Positions 1 to 11,270 of a stretch of DNA of 64,000 nt are shown here, one piece after another. The position numbers and the translations under genes were made by a program. Every line of letters begins with the position of its first letter. The first letter of the stretch is position 1. Source of the stretch: Allacma fusca (Eukaryota > Arthropoda > Collembola > Symphypleona > Sminthuridae); the NCBI GenBank assembly GCA_947179485.1, contig OX359250.1:28096654-28160653 (forward strand), in the 5' to 3' direction. The notes beneath the pieces were generated by a model, which saw only the letters and a list, made by a program, of their open reading frames with translations, ran no database searches and was not told the origin of the DNA.

Positions 1-1609
1 TACGCTGGACTTTGTCGCATTAGCTATTTTATTATATAATTGGCTTAATAGTAATTTTGATTGGCTTTATTTGACTAACTAAGAGTATATTAAACTCAAG
101 CCACATTATCTGAATTTCACAAAATTACACTCGCTTGTGCTTGCTTACCATCAGTTTTACTTTGTGCTCCTATAGTTTTTCTCACAGTCACAAATACATA
201 ACATTCGTACATCACAATTCTCTCATTGTAAGTAGAACATACATACATCCATATTTTCCACAAGTTCACGCACACATTTCATCCACACCACGTTGCACAC
301 TCAGTATTAAAATATATATTCAAACCTTTTCAGAACACTAAAGGAACGACACTGTGCAGGCAGTGTGCGGGGAAATGCATAACAATAGCTCAAAACAATG
401 TTAAATACCTATGTATGTGTAATTACATAATTACATATGTATATATACTATGGCTAACGTAAAGGTTAATGTTTAGCAAATTCGAATTAATCCAATGTTA
501 AAAAAAATTACGGGTAACGATAGGTCTCTGTTAAGGGTCAAGAGTAAGAATAATGTTAAAGGCATGTGCTCAGAGCAATGTTAAAAGTTCCTGTTGAGTC
601 CGATATTATTGGTCTATGTTGAGATATTTACATGTCCGTAAATTAAGAAGATTATTGCTACAGCGCTACAGGTCTATTTAATTATAACCAGACAGATTTT
701 GTAAGTCAATCTACGGACGAAAGCTGAGTGCCTGTTAAGATCCATGCTGACGGCTTATGCTCATTGTCAGTCCAATGAAATACATTTTCAGAAAAAAGCT
801 AAAAGAAGTGTTTCTGATCGTGCCATTTTTCATGGACGATCTGTCAAACGATCAAAAAAATAGTTAAAAATGATGGGCTAGTAGGAAATTCATGGAGGTT
901 CATTTGAACCTCATATCACCTTCTTTTGTCACAAATTGCGGTCCTAAGACCAAGATTGGAACAAAGGAAAACGTTAATCGTTTTGCAGCTTCTTAAAACA
1001 ATCCATGAACTTGGAATTAATTTTTTTAAAGCAATGGCTAAGTTTGCAGGTGGTAGACATGATATTTTACGGGTTACTTGGGGTGCGAGCAAATCAATTT
1101 TGATGGAATTTCGCCTTAATTTAGGTTTTAAGTGAATGGTAAAACATGATTTTCAGATTCTATCACAGTAGTCTACTACAGGCATACAAGTTGGTTTGCT
1201 TCAAGTTTTCTCTCCTACAGTTAAAACAGAAATCTTGAGTACTGGACATCTCACATCACTATAAGAACCTCGTCAATTGGATTTCAATGATGAAAGAAGC
1301 CGAAGAAATGCCTTATTCTGAGCTACTTTCACTTTGAGCAATCATCATGTTTGGAGGTAGACTAACCCTTGCAATGTATGGGTCGTGTTGGTTTACTTTA
1401 TTCAATGGGGATTTTAAACACTAGTGTATGTCATATATGGCACAGTCCGTATTATAGCATAATACAGTATAATTTAGTAAAATCCGAATTTTAATTTCAT
1501 GACTCATTTTACTCTCTGGACCAAGTAAACAGGTATTTCCCAAATTGTTTGATTTCGAATATTTGGGGATATGTTTTTGACAAGTTTTGAAACTCAACAT
1601 TAAATTTTT
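1..1609. other. No gene recognised
   Basis: AT-rich DNA with only short open frames (for example 135-341 and 926-1135). None has a recognisable motif, splice context or similarity to other parts of the window. Confidence 0.6.
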
Positions 1610-2720
1610 TAGACACCATTAGCATAATTGTAGTAATCCTGGCTTGTATCTTCCTCATGCCCGTGAAAGGAAACTACATTGGATTAATTTTCAAGGACCC
1701 TTGCAGGAATTGCATTTGGAAGTACGATGAAGTACTTATCGAGGGCAGAAATCAAAACGTCTCAACAACCATCCTATGTATGCTCATTTTAACTGTGAAG
1801 TAAAAAGCGTTACGTGGGACAAGTTGATAGCTGTCCCGTAAGTTACTTATGGGTAATTATATAATACGTAGTCTATAAATTATTATTCTGAATATAAATG
1901 TTTGGAAATACACTTTATAATCGTAGTTACTGTTAATTGTTGAGGTTCCTGAGAACTGGTGATTGCCTAGTTGAAATGTTAGAAACTTGCTCTAGAAATA
2001 AAATGCTTCTCTGGAATAGTTATGAGAGTTACTATAATATGTAATATTTAAATGAGTCTGGATTAGTGGTCGGACCAGTTCAGTTCAAAACTGAAAATTT
2101 CAGTTCAGTTCAGTTCAGTTCAGTTTGGTTCATACAAATTTTGGTTCAGTTCAATACACAAACCAAACTGAATGGTTCGGTTTCAGCGTAAAACTGAACT
2201 GAACTGAATCGTTTGAACTGATTTTTATGCATGCACAATAAAGCCTGTTTCTGTCATGACGCACTTCTCATTTCTGACGGTTGCATTTGTCGTGCTATAT
2301 AATTATACAAATGTAAGAACATATCTTATATGTATGTATGTGTGCATGTACAACCATATATTATATATATTGTACTTACCAAAACGGAAACTATTTACGT
2401 TATAGTTTTAACCTGGCGTGTTAAACTGTTTTGTAATCAGTTCAGTTCAGTTCATAGAGGAAACTGGACTGAACTGAACCGAAGAATAGCTAACTGAACT
2501 GAAATTTTGATTTTCGATTCAGTTCACTTTGTGAACCGAACTAAACTGAATTTTCGGAACCAAACTGAACTGGTCCGACCACTAGTCTGGATAATCTGTA
2601 TTGAGAATAAAGTTTAGATCGAACACAACGCACTTGTAGTCTCCGTGCCACCATAATTTCCCTGCTGCTTTATAAGTAGACTGATTATATTTCAATAAAA
2701 AATACAAAACTAGATATAAA
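1610..2720 (+). pseudogene. Fragment A: last exon and 3'UTR of the cytochrome b561 gene, split by a hAT element
   Basis: From about 1,610 to 2,055 the sequence aligns with the last coding exon and 3'UTR of the intact b561 gene (18,515-18,930). It keeps the block around FKDPC, the WKYDE segment and the final TWDKLIA residues, but has lost everything 5' of the last transmembrane segment. It carries a frameshift before the VSTT segment. The 3'UTR is interrupted by an insertion at 2,064-2,584 and resumes at 2,593 with the polyadenylation signal AATAAA at 2,606-2,611. No start codon or complete domain remains, so this is a dead duplicate. Downstream it continues into flank shared with fragments C and D. 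Confidence 0.8.
2064..2584. mobile_element. Non-autonomous hAT-type element 1 (521 bp)
   Basis: The ends are perfect inverted copies: TAGTGGTCGGACCAG at the left and CTGGTCCGACCACTA at the right. They are flanked by an exact 8-bp duplication GTCTGGAT (2,056-2,063 and 2,585-2,592). The paralogous 3'UTRs (about 18,930, 31,315, 37,715) have the uninterrupted site. An 8-bp target duplication and TA(G)-type ends are hallmarks of hAT. The interior is made of diverged GTTCA/GAACT pentamer repeats and has no coding frame. Confidence 0.92.
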
Positions 2721-3600
2721 ATCCAGAGTTATTAAGGATAGAAACAAAAATAATACCTCCTTCGAATCGTCCTTATATAACCCCAAATCAAGTTTTAAAA
2801 TTTTGTTTCTCGCGTTTTCAAATTTTTACTGAAAATGTTTGAAATAACTAAATCTTGACCAATTTTTAGGGTGGCGTCAGCTCGCTAGTAAAATAGCCTT
2901 GTCCGTACGTCCGTGTGTCCTTCCAACAACTGGACCGATTTCAATGAAATTTTTAATGGAGATTACTTGTGTCAAAAGTAAGGCTGAGTTCGTAGTTGGT
3001 TGAAATCGGCCGGATAGTTTTTGAGAAACAAACTCTTGAAATTGTGGACTTCGAGTCAAATGACAGTTATCTCCAAAAGTACTGAATCGATTTCAATGAA
3101 TCTTTTTGTAAATATTACTTATGTTAATAGTAATGGTTATTGCCTATGCGGTTGAAATCGACCGAATAGTTTTTTTGAAAAAACTCAAAATTAATCCTAC
3201 TTTGACGGCGGTAGCTGACGCCACCCTCAAGTTATCGCGTAGCGATGATTTTTGTCATAATTCTGTCACTTTCGAACTGCCAAGGGAACCCGAATCATTT
3301 TGATTTTAATGCACTGGTTTTCAATATTTTGACCGGCAAATTTTAAAACAATTCTTGTAAAAAAAGTAATTTTGACCCTGGGATATAACTTCTCTTTACA
3401 TTCGGACAGATGGAGTAGATTGAATATCCCAGAAAGTGCTGGCACATACACGTGTAAAATCATTAGCACTTCTGAGCTGTATTTTCTTGCGTAAATGAAG
3501 GAAGCCGGAATTTGTACGTTGTATTGAAGCTGGTTAGTACTGCTAAAGAAATTAAATAAAATTGCTATGATGCTGGAAACCGAGAACATACATGGCTAAC
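2641..3600. repeat. Segmental-duplication flank (copy A), downstream of the b561 fragment
   Basis: This stretch aligns with 31,370-31,860 and 37,780-38,300. Shared blocks include the 'aaaatccagagttatt' region, 'cactggttttcaatattttgac' and 'ataacttctctttacattcgg'. The copies show the b561 locus was duplicated together with its downstream DNA. The intact gene copy (B) lacks this flank: its homology ends near 18,975. A Helentron-like element interrupts it at 2,868-3,255. Confidence 0.75.
2868..3255. mobile_element. Helentron-like/foldback non-autonomous element, copy 1
   Basis: The left end carries GGGTGGCGTCAGC, and its complement GCTGACGCCACCC lies at 3,214-3,226. This is followed by a short hairpin (ATCGC..GCGAT, 3,234-3,246) and a T run. 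Aligning the flank with copy D (about 37,965) shows the extra DNA sits between 'aatttt' and 'tttgtca', so the insertion includes the hairpin. Subterminal inverted repeats plus a 3' hairpin next to T-rich target resemble Helentron/INE-1-like elements. A Tc1-like MITE is the alternative. A diverged copy is at 15,985-16,540. Confidence 0.55.
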
Positions 3601-4077
3601 AAGGTAAGATTTTCAGATGGTGCACGTGGATTCAAACAACCATCATTTGCCCCGTTCTCCTAGGACACGTCACCAAAGTTTCAAAATTTAAAACGGTACC
3701 ACAGGTCTTTTAAAAAAAAGTCAATGTTAAATCCCATAAGGATTTTCAATTTTTGAAAGTCGATGAAATTTTGATTTTTACTATTTCAAGGAAATTCAAG
3801 TTTTAACGTGCACATTTATATATCCTTCAACAAAGTTCCCCAAAAAGTAATCCGTCCATCATGGCGCATCCGTATATAAAATATCCTTATGGGATTTAAC
3901 ATTGACTTTTTTTTAAAAGATAGGAAAGACCAATTTAAAAAAAATTCCGTGCAATTGTTAATCCATTTCTGTGTCAATTTTGTAAATAACTTTCGTAGGG
4001 CAAATAATCCTGTTCGTTTAGTGTTAGTTTAGTTTTATGGGGGATTAGAAATTAGAATAAACCAAATCTATAGTTGC
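3601..4077. repeat. 38-bp inverted repeat with 139-bp spacer
   Basis: 3,706-3,743 and 3,883-3,920 are exact reverse complements (core ATCCTTATGGGATTTAACAT), with weaker complementarity continuing outward. No coding frame lies between them. This is probably a small foldback MITE. The rest of the stretch shows nothing recognisable. Confidence 0.7.
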
Positions 4078-4900
4078 TATCCTCTCTTCTAATTTGAAGG
4101 AGTGGATAGTGATAGTGAAAGTGAAAGTGGTCGTAAGAATCAAATATTCGCGCGCTCATTTCAGTCACTGTAAAGCAAGCCGCTATGTACGATGCTATTT
4201 CACTATATAGCGAAGCAAGCTGGTGGTATATACAGCAAGCTAGGAAGTAAGCAAGCCGAGAAACACAGCAAGCTGGAACTGGAAAAGCTCTCTTCTGCAA
4301 CAGAGTTAGAGAGTTTCAGTTCAGCTCTTCTTCTCGACTTGCTTGCTGTATATACATATACCATATATCCTCTCTTCTAAGTTGAAAGAGTGGATAGTCT
4401 CCGCCTCCGTCTTCGTCTCCGTCTCCGTGATGGTAAGATTCAAATATTCGCGCGCTTTTTTTATTGGCTGAGCCAACAATAACTGGCTAAATAAATTATT
4501 AAAATTATTTTTTTTTAAATTAAAAAAAAAATTAAAGCGTTATACTGTTTTGCGCTTTTTCTTTTTTTTCTCTTTTTTTTTGAATGAAAATAATGTTGCT
4601 CAAATGAAAAAAGGATGTTAAAAAGTCTTAATAACTCGAAATTATTAAAAAGACTTTTTTACATTTTTTTGCGGATTTGAGATTCAAAAAGCGAGCTTTT
4701 TTTATTTGCTGAGCCAGCAATAGCTGACTAAATAAACTATGAAAACTATTCTAAAAAAAATTAAAAGCATTATACAGTAGCAAGGGCGGCGACATTGCAC
4801 GGGCAGCCGTCCACAACCAAGACGGCCCACGCACTCTTTCAAATTAGAAGAGAGAATCATTTTAAAAAATTTAAAGCAAAATTAAATGAAAAAATCGTTT
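4078..4900. repeat. Degenerate repeat cluster with duplicated ~290-bp units
   Basis: The block 'atcctctcttctaa.ttgaa' occurs at 4,079 and 4,368 in direct orientation and inverted at about 4,834-4,860. 'caaatattcgcgcgct' recurs at 4,138 and 4,441, and 'gctgagcca.caata' at about 4,467 and 4,708. Similar words (ttattggctcg, ggcgcgaaa) occur inside the Helitron copy at 37,390-37,702, so this may be an older relative. No intact ends or coding frames were found. Confidence 0.5.
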
Positions 4901-5071
4901 TACCGTACATTAGTCTACACATTTACTAGGGTTGTGCAGCTAGCTATTGCATACATCTGTTATTTACTGTCTATCCTTTTTACATTTTCCTCGCTAAGCC
5001 AGCAATTTGCTGGCTGTGCAGTGCTCGTAAACGCATATACGTACAAATACTGTATATAGCAAAGGTGTTCA

Positions 5072-5230
5072 AATGACCCAGCCTATCCTATAATTATACT
5101 TCCTATTCATAAAATTTGAACCGAGCCTACATATATGCCTACATTTTAGCCGCCGAATAGATCAGCCTATCCTACATCCTTCCCATATGGGGACCACCAA
5201 GCCTACATATATGCCTACATTTCACTGACA
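5072..5230. repeat. AGCCTACATATATGCC repeat
   Basis: 'agcctacatatatgcctacat' occurs twice here (about 5,134 and 5,199) with 'agcctatccta' blocks between. Related words appear at 10,708-10,880. This looks like a fragment of an uncharacterised dispersed repeat; no termini could be set. Confidence 0.4.
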
Positions 5231-5574
5231 AATTAGCTCAACGAATTCTACACCCTTCCTAAATCTTGTGTGCTTTTCGTAACTGACAGACTATTTAAGA
5301 GCATTCTACTCTAAAAAAATAATACAAAAATAAAAATCCTGTCTCAAGTAAATGGGGTTGAAAAAATAGTTCAAGTTTAGTCTCCTTGGTCAAAGCCCTA
5401 AGAGCAAAATAGCATGGATCTGGTTTACGCCAGAAATAGTGCCCAAATTTTACAATATTGGTCAAAAGCGGTGTCGCACTTCCTTAAGTTCCCACTTTAC
5501 CAAATATTTAGAAGTTTTAATTTCGGTGAGGTTTCAGCGCATATCAAGGCGAGAAGCACGTACTTTTCGTGCTT
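5231..5574. other. No gene recognised
   Basis: Short overlapping open frames from 5,414 onward run into transposon sequence and have no recognisable domain. Confidence 0.5.
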
Positions 5575-6291
5575 TCAATTTGACCGACATATATAACCCC
5601 GCTGACGATATTCCCGAACCAAGTTTTATTGTATTAACTTCAGTAAACAATAATTGTATGCTCCTATTATTTAATAGTATCCATCTCCTTGACAACAAGC
5701 TGTGTACTGTTGACAGACTGGCTGTTTTGATATGTACCTATATTGTGAATTGTGACATGTGTAGTGTATGTAGCTGCTCCGCTACACCATCACTAAATAC
5801 TATAATTTGGCCGTGCCATAAGAGAGTTTTTTAAATCTTCGCTCTCTCTTCTAAGCGCGCTTTATAGATTCGCAAGTACACACTACAAAATTGCTAAACG
5901 GCTTATGCATATGAAATATATATGTAGTTTCCATTGGCGAAGCCGATGGCTGTTTACGCTAGTGTTCATAATAAAAGTGAAGACACATGCATGCATTGAC
6001 TTGATGACTGCCGTTCTCGTTGTAGCATTGTAACCAATGAATTTTGCTTCTGCTTGAATTTATGAATGTATAAGTTTATTACTTTTGATATTGAGTGATA
6101 AACTGTTGTATTTTCACGGTTTTTATAGCAACATTAATTTATATTCATTAAATTCTGTTTCATTGTATAGCGGGATTATCTCATTAGTTGTCGGGATTAT
6201 CGTGAGCGGGATTATATATGTCGGTCAAATTGACAGCGGAATACTGTTCGCGGGAATAATACCATCGGGATTGTCGCGGCGGGATAAAACA
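5575..6291. mobile_element. Truncated relative of the 8.65-12.6 kb foldback element
   Basis: The stretch matches, in opposite orientation, the right arm of the foldback element (about 12,030-12,520). Shared features include the AACCCCGCTGACGATATTCCC block, the sequence around 'gtgaattgtgacatgtgtag', and a series of (A)ATCCCG / CGGGATTA repeats. The right limit is 'gcggcgggat', where the full element continues to 'tagctctg', so both termini are missing. A Helitron interrupts it at 5,790-5,962. Confidence 0.7.
5790..5962 (+). mobile_element. Non-autonomous Helitron, copy 1 (173 bp)
   Basis: It begins with TC (5,790) and ends with CTAG (5,959-5,962). A hairpin, CCATTGGC-gaa-GCCGATGG, lies about 10 bases before the end. 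The preceding base is A and the following base is T. The related element at 12,315-12,330 has the same site without the insert (reverse strand: CTACACTA then TGTTCATAAT), so insertion was exactly between A and T without duplication. This is the diagnostic Helitron pattern. It is too short to encode a protein. Confidence 0.88.
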
Positions 6292-7539
6292 AACCCTGTA
6301 AATAAGTATTGATATACAATTTCAATTAGGTGTAAAGTAGCCGATACAATTTTTCAATAGACAAAACATATTCCTGGACTCATAAATTTTTAAATTGGGG
6401 CAACGAGCAACGGCTAACTATTAACGATAAACATTTGACACCAGAATGAGATTTATTACTAAATGGGGTCACTAATTAGTCCAAATCTTGAAAAGATGGT
6501 CACGCAAGCGTGGAGAATTTCACAATTCTCCGTTGAATTATGACTTAAAAGTTCGTGTTCCGTCATAGGAAAACCTTTTTATTTATTTCATAAAGGTTGA
6601 TTTTTTTATCCAAGGTGGCACCTGAATATGCTAACAATTTCCATAGTAAAATGCTTTAAATTCCTAATTAAAGATAGTGTTATTTACATAAAATCAGGCA
6701 CTCTGGTGACAACGAACGAATTTCTGTGAATAAACCCATGATTTTTGCTGCTAAAACCGAATTTTACTTTTACTCTGTTTAATATAATAGAATATAAAAC
6801 CGACATCTCGTTACATCTCGTCGCATTTTTAACACTATGCTTAAGGAATTTACAGGAGAATCCTGATTCAGCGTATTATAACTAGGCAAAGTAATTTTAA
6901 ATGAAGTTAGTTTTTCAGATAATATTTCGAAATTTGAGCTCAGAAAAACTTATTTCGTAGCGGAATTTATACCAAAAGCGCAGTGCCGCTTTTGGGGGTC
7001 ATTGGACAAGCGTGCAAAGTAAACATTTTCCAAGTTTCATTTTTTATTTATATAAATAGTAATAGGTAGAAAAGCCGCAATTTCCGATGTTTATCTGCAT
7101 TTTGTTCATTTTTAATTCCGAAATTTATGGACTGTCCAGTTTTATGGGTAAAAGAGGAAAGTTTTGAATATCTTCAAAAAAAAGACTTTAAGCATTCAAA
7201 CTGTGTATGTAAACCTTCCCCCAGTCTGTATATTTTTCTTTATTTTAAAATTATTGCTGATCTAGTCCGAGGTTCCAGTTCCTAATTGCATTGTCTTTGG
7301 AAGTTTCTGTAAGCATAATTAAGCAAATTTTGTACATGTAAAAACTTCAGTTCGTCAAAAATCAAATCACTACACATTTGTAAATTCGATCTTTTAAGAA
7401 TCCTTATCACTGTCACTCATGGAGCCTAATTTCCAGAAACTTGCTTATGTTTCAACACGTCATGTCTGGTTGCTGGCAATTCAGAGTGGGAAAACTGAAG
7501 GACAAACAGACGCACGGACACCACTGTCTTATAAGAGAG
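6292..7539. other. No gene recognised
   Basis: AT-rich DNA without convincing coding frames. Near 7,543 the 'gctgacgccgccctaaaaacc' block begins; its last part is shared with 34,543. Confidence 0.55.
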
Positions 7540-7601
7540 CTGACGCCGCCCTAAAAACCACAAACACACATCTCTACCACATCCATGTTGTACGTTTTAA
7601 C

Positions 7602-8517
7602 CAGGGACGGGAATTCGAATTCGAATCGGAATTCGAATCGGAATTATATTCAAAAAGTTCGGGTATCCGAATCGATATTGGAATCGGAAAAATAGTCTCA
7701 GAGGTATTTGTATTCAAAATCGGATTCGAATAAAAACAAGGGTATTCGAGTCGGTATTCGAATATTTTTTATGAATTCCGATTCCAATAAAGTATCGATT
7801 TCATTGGGTTTTATATTGTCACGTGCGAGAAAAAGTTCATAGGAAGCGCTTTTTGAAAGCGAAGTTCCGAACGGTTGGTAAACGAAAAGTGTATGCATGT
7901 TAATGGACAGTGAGTTGAAGCCCGTTTTTGTAAAAATTCCTGCAAACAGGATGAGATAGCTGCATAGTTTCGGTCTTACAGGACTGTTAACCACGATTAA
8001 AAATAAGTTAATCAAGTTTCTCAATTCTTAAATCTTGCTCTCAAGTACATTTAAATTACGATGTGTTATCAAACAAATCGATTTACAAATACTGTTAGAA
8101 GGAACTTATCCGAAAAGTAGTTAGACAGGTTAACAAATTACTCCAATTTTTTAGAATTGTTATGGGAGCACGCCTTGCTTTTCGAGTTATTCAAATTTCA
8201 GCTGAGTGTGTGTTTTCTGTGCTCAAGTTTATAATAAATGATTTGCGTGGTAATTTTGCCTTGAAAAAACTTAATGTGTTATGTATTGCTTATATTTTTG
8301 CGATTAAATTATTCTTTTGAATAAATTCCCATTTTTTGTAAGAATATCCGAAAAGTATTTGAATCGGAATCCAAATTCAGGAATTATTCAAATATATTGG
8401 AATCCGTATCGGAATTCAAATTTGTAAGTATTTAAAAAAATAATTGAAATCGAAATCGAAATTAGAAAGTATTCGAATCCACATTTAAATCCGTATTTTT
8501 CCGATATCCCGTCCCTG
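7602..8517. mobile_element. hAT-type element 2 (916 bp) with transposase relic
   Basis: The ends are CAGGGACGGGA and TCCCGTCCCTG, with an exact 8-bp duplication GTTTTAAC at 7,594-7,601 and 8,518-8,525. The paralogous upstream region of copy D (about 34,585-34,600) has a single uninterrupted site. Much of the interior is GAATCGGAATTC-type repeats. Near 8,170-8,320 on the + strand lies a remnant of the transposase C-terminus (next entry). A 130-bp relative with its own 8-bp duplication is at 40,938-41,067. Confidence 0.92.
8170..8320 (+). pseudogene. hAT transposase C-terminal dimerisation-region relic
   Basis: The frame from about 8,170 to the TGA at 8,318-8,320 reads ISAECVFSVLKFIINDLRG followed by a segment with LNVLCI. 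This fits the conserved end of hAT transposases (S.E..FS......R..L......L). Only about 50 residues survive, there is no start or catalytic region, and it lies inside an element delimited by hAT-type termini. It is therefore a vestige of the autonomous parent. Confidence 0.7.
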
Positions 8518-8802
8518 GTTTTAACTGTTGTTTTTTTTTATTTATCAGTTTTTGGAAATTTTACAAAATGGATGCGGCAGGAATGTGCTCGTGATTTTTC
8601 GTATTTTGCAAATTTTTGTGCACTTTAGTTTTCAATATGTAAATAAAAGGGAGTTCAGAGCTAATCCCGCCGCGACAATCCCGATAGTATTATTCCCGCG
8701 AACAGATAAGCGTCAAAATATCCGGAGATCGCATGTATCCGGAGGTCGCCAAGTAACCAACCCACCACACAATATGTACATCACTTGCACTTCTAATAAT
8801 GA

Positions 8803-10228
8803 TTTGGGAATTCTCAAAGTCTAAAGCTGGTAGAGTAAAAGCTACACATTGACCTTCAAATACAATTACACGCTAGAGTTTGATGCGGGGAATCCGAATC
8901 TGAACTTAGTTTTGACCTATAGGTACGCGTTTGGAAATTAAACTATGGACATGGTGAGAATTTGAAATTTCGGGAATTTTCAAAGTCTATAGCTGGTCAG
9001 GGAAAAGTCACAGAGTGACCTGAAAATACATTTACACGCTAGAGTTTGATGCGGGGAATCCGAATCTGAACTTAGTTTTGACCTATGTCATCTCGTTTGG
9101 AAATTAAACTATGGACATGGTGAGAATTTGAAATTTCGGGAATTTTCAAAGTCTATAGCTGGTCAGGGAAAAGTTACAGAGTGACCTGAAAATACATTTA
9201 CACGCTAGAGTTTGATGCGGGGAATCCGAATCTGAACTTAGTTTTGAACTATGTCATCTCGTTTGGAAATTAAACTATGGACATGGTGAGAATTTGAAAT
9301 TTCGGGAATTTTCAAAGTCTATAGCTGGTCAGGGAAAAGTCACAGAGTGACCTGAAAATACATTTACACGCTAGAGTTTGATGCGGGGAATCCGAATCTG
9401 AACTTAGTTTTGACCTATGTCATCTCGTTTGGAAATTAAACTATGGACATGGTGAGAATTTGAAATTTCGGGAATTTTCAAAGTCTATAGCTGGTCAGGG
9501 AAAAGTCACAGAGTGACCTGAAAATACATTTACACGCTAGAGTTTGATGCGGGGAATCCGAATCTGAACTTAGTTTTGACCTGTAGCTACGCGTTTGGAA
9601 ATTAAACTATGGACATGGTGAGAATTTAAATTTCGGGAATTTTCAAAGTCTATAGCTGGTCAGGGAAAAGTTACAGAGTGACCTGAAAATACATTTACAC
9701 GCTAGAGTTTGATGCGGGGAATCCGAATCTGAACTTAGTTTTGACCTATGTCATTTCGTTTGGAAATTAAACTATGGACATGGTGAGAATTTGAAATTTC
9801 GGGAATTTTCAAAGTCTATAGCTGGTCAGGGAAAAGTCACAGAGTGACCTGAAAATACATTTACACGCTAGAGTTTGATGCGGGGAATCCGAATCTGAAC
9901 TTAGTTTTGACCTGTAGCTACGCGTTTGGAAATTAAACTATGGACATGGTGAGAATTTAAATTTCGGGAATTTTCAGTCTATAGCTGGTCAGTAAAAAGT
10001 CACAGAGTGACCTGAAAATACATTTACACGCTAGAGTTTGATGCGGGGAATCCGAATCTGAGCTTAGTTTTGACCTATGTCATCTCGTTTGGAAATTAAA
10101 CTATGGACATGGTGAGAATTTGAAATTTCGGGAATTTTCAAAGTCTATAGCTGGTCAGGGAAAAGTCACAGAGTGACCTGAAAATACATTTACACACTAG
10201 AGTTTGATGCGGGGAATCCGAATCTTAC
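8803..10228 (+). repeat. 166-bp tandem satellite, left array (about 8.5 units)
   Basis: Units are phased by 'gatgcggggaatccgaatctg', at 8,884, 9,050, 9,216 and so on, at 166-bp steps. Two unit variants alternate: one with 'ctatgtcatctcg' and one with 'ctgtagctacgcg'. The first unit is the most diverged and there are no coding frames. Confidence 0.95.
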
Positions 10229-11270
10229 TCTAGTATCGATAATTCCAGTACGTATTCATGCTTTCGAAGAATAAGTAATAAAAATAAATCTAATCTGATA
10301 AATAAATTTATTAAGTCAAAATGTCTTGGTCGCAGATATTTTAATGTTTTATTTCGTGCAATGTATTTGGTAATCATTTAAATTATTACAATGGAAAATA
10401 CCCGGGTAGGTTCAGGTACTTTCAAAATATACTCGGGTACAGGTACTTTTTTGGGTACTTTTTGGGTACCGGTACTTTTGTGGGTACTTTTTGGGTACAG
10501 GTACTTTTCAGGTACAGATACTCTTGATTTAGTTTGAGTACAGGTACACGTTCAAGAGAATTGAACGCAGGTATTCAGGTACAGGTTCAAGAGAATCGAA
10601 CCCAGGTATTCAGGTACAGGTACGGGTATAGGTTCAAAAAATACATGTACCCATGATTCAGGTACAGGTTCAGGTACAACATTTTTGTACCCATGCGGGG
10701 CACTAGTGTCCGCCTATCCTACATATAGGCCTATTTGTAGACTATTTATAGGGTGCGAGGATTTTATTAAAGAGGCTTGTAGGCAAAATAGGGGGCAAGA
10801 ATATACACTTAAAACCTAGCCTATAAAATAGGTAGGCTCAGTCATCATAGAATTGTAGGCATATATGTAGGCTATTGAAGCACATCATTTTCAATTAATG
10901 GTATATGGAACTGGTAAAATGGAAACTAAAAAATAATCCGCGACTGATAATTGCAGATTGTATACCACTGAAATTAATAATTGCGTTTGAACACAATTCA
11001 AATTTCAAACAGGATTTGCTGAGATATGCTGTCAGTCAGCATATAGACTTCCGTTGTCATAATAGTTTTATTGTTCAGCTAAGTTTGAAAATGTTTCTTT
11101 GTAGTATTTAATTTGTGAAATCTAAAGTAAGACATCGCTTTTGACCAGCGTTGCAAAATTTGGGCACTATTTATGCACAACATTTATAGTATAATTAAAA
11201 CTGCTACTAAAATTATGTTGGAAACACTCTCGTACAATACACCGTACAAGCATTAGACTTTGAAAATTCT
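10229..11270. other. Spacer between the inverted satellite arrays
   Basis: This holds a GGTAC/GGTTCAGGTAC-rich block (about 10,395-10,700) that resembles the interior of the hAT-like elements and ends in GGGGCACTA, but no matching left terminus was found. After it come AGCCTATCCTACATATAGGCC words (10,708-10,880) related to 5,072-5,230. The rest is AT-rich DNA without genes. Confidence 0.55.

Noticed and set aside
8803-10228. CRISPR-like array
   Set aside because: Units are 166 bp, contiguous and without unique spacers, in a eukaryotic genome. This is a satellite.
10391-10706. Complete hAT element between the satellite arrays
   Set aside because: A right terminus-like GGGGCACTA is present, but no inverse left end or target duplication could be found.
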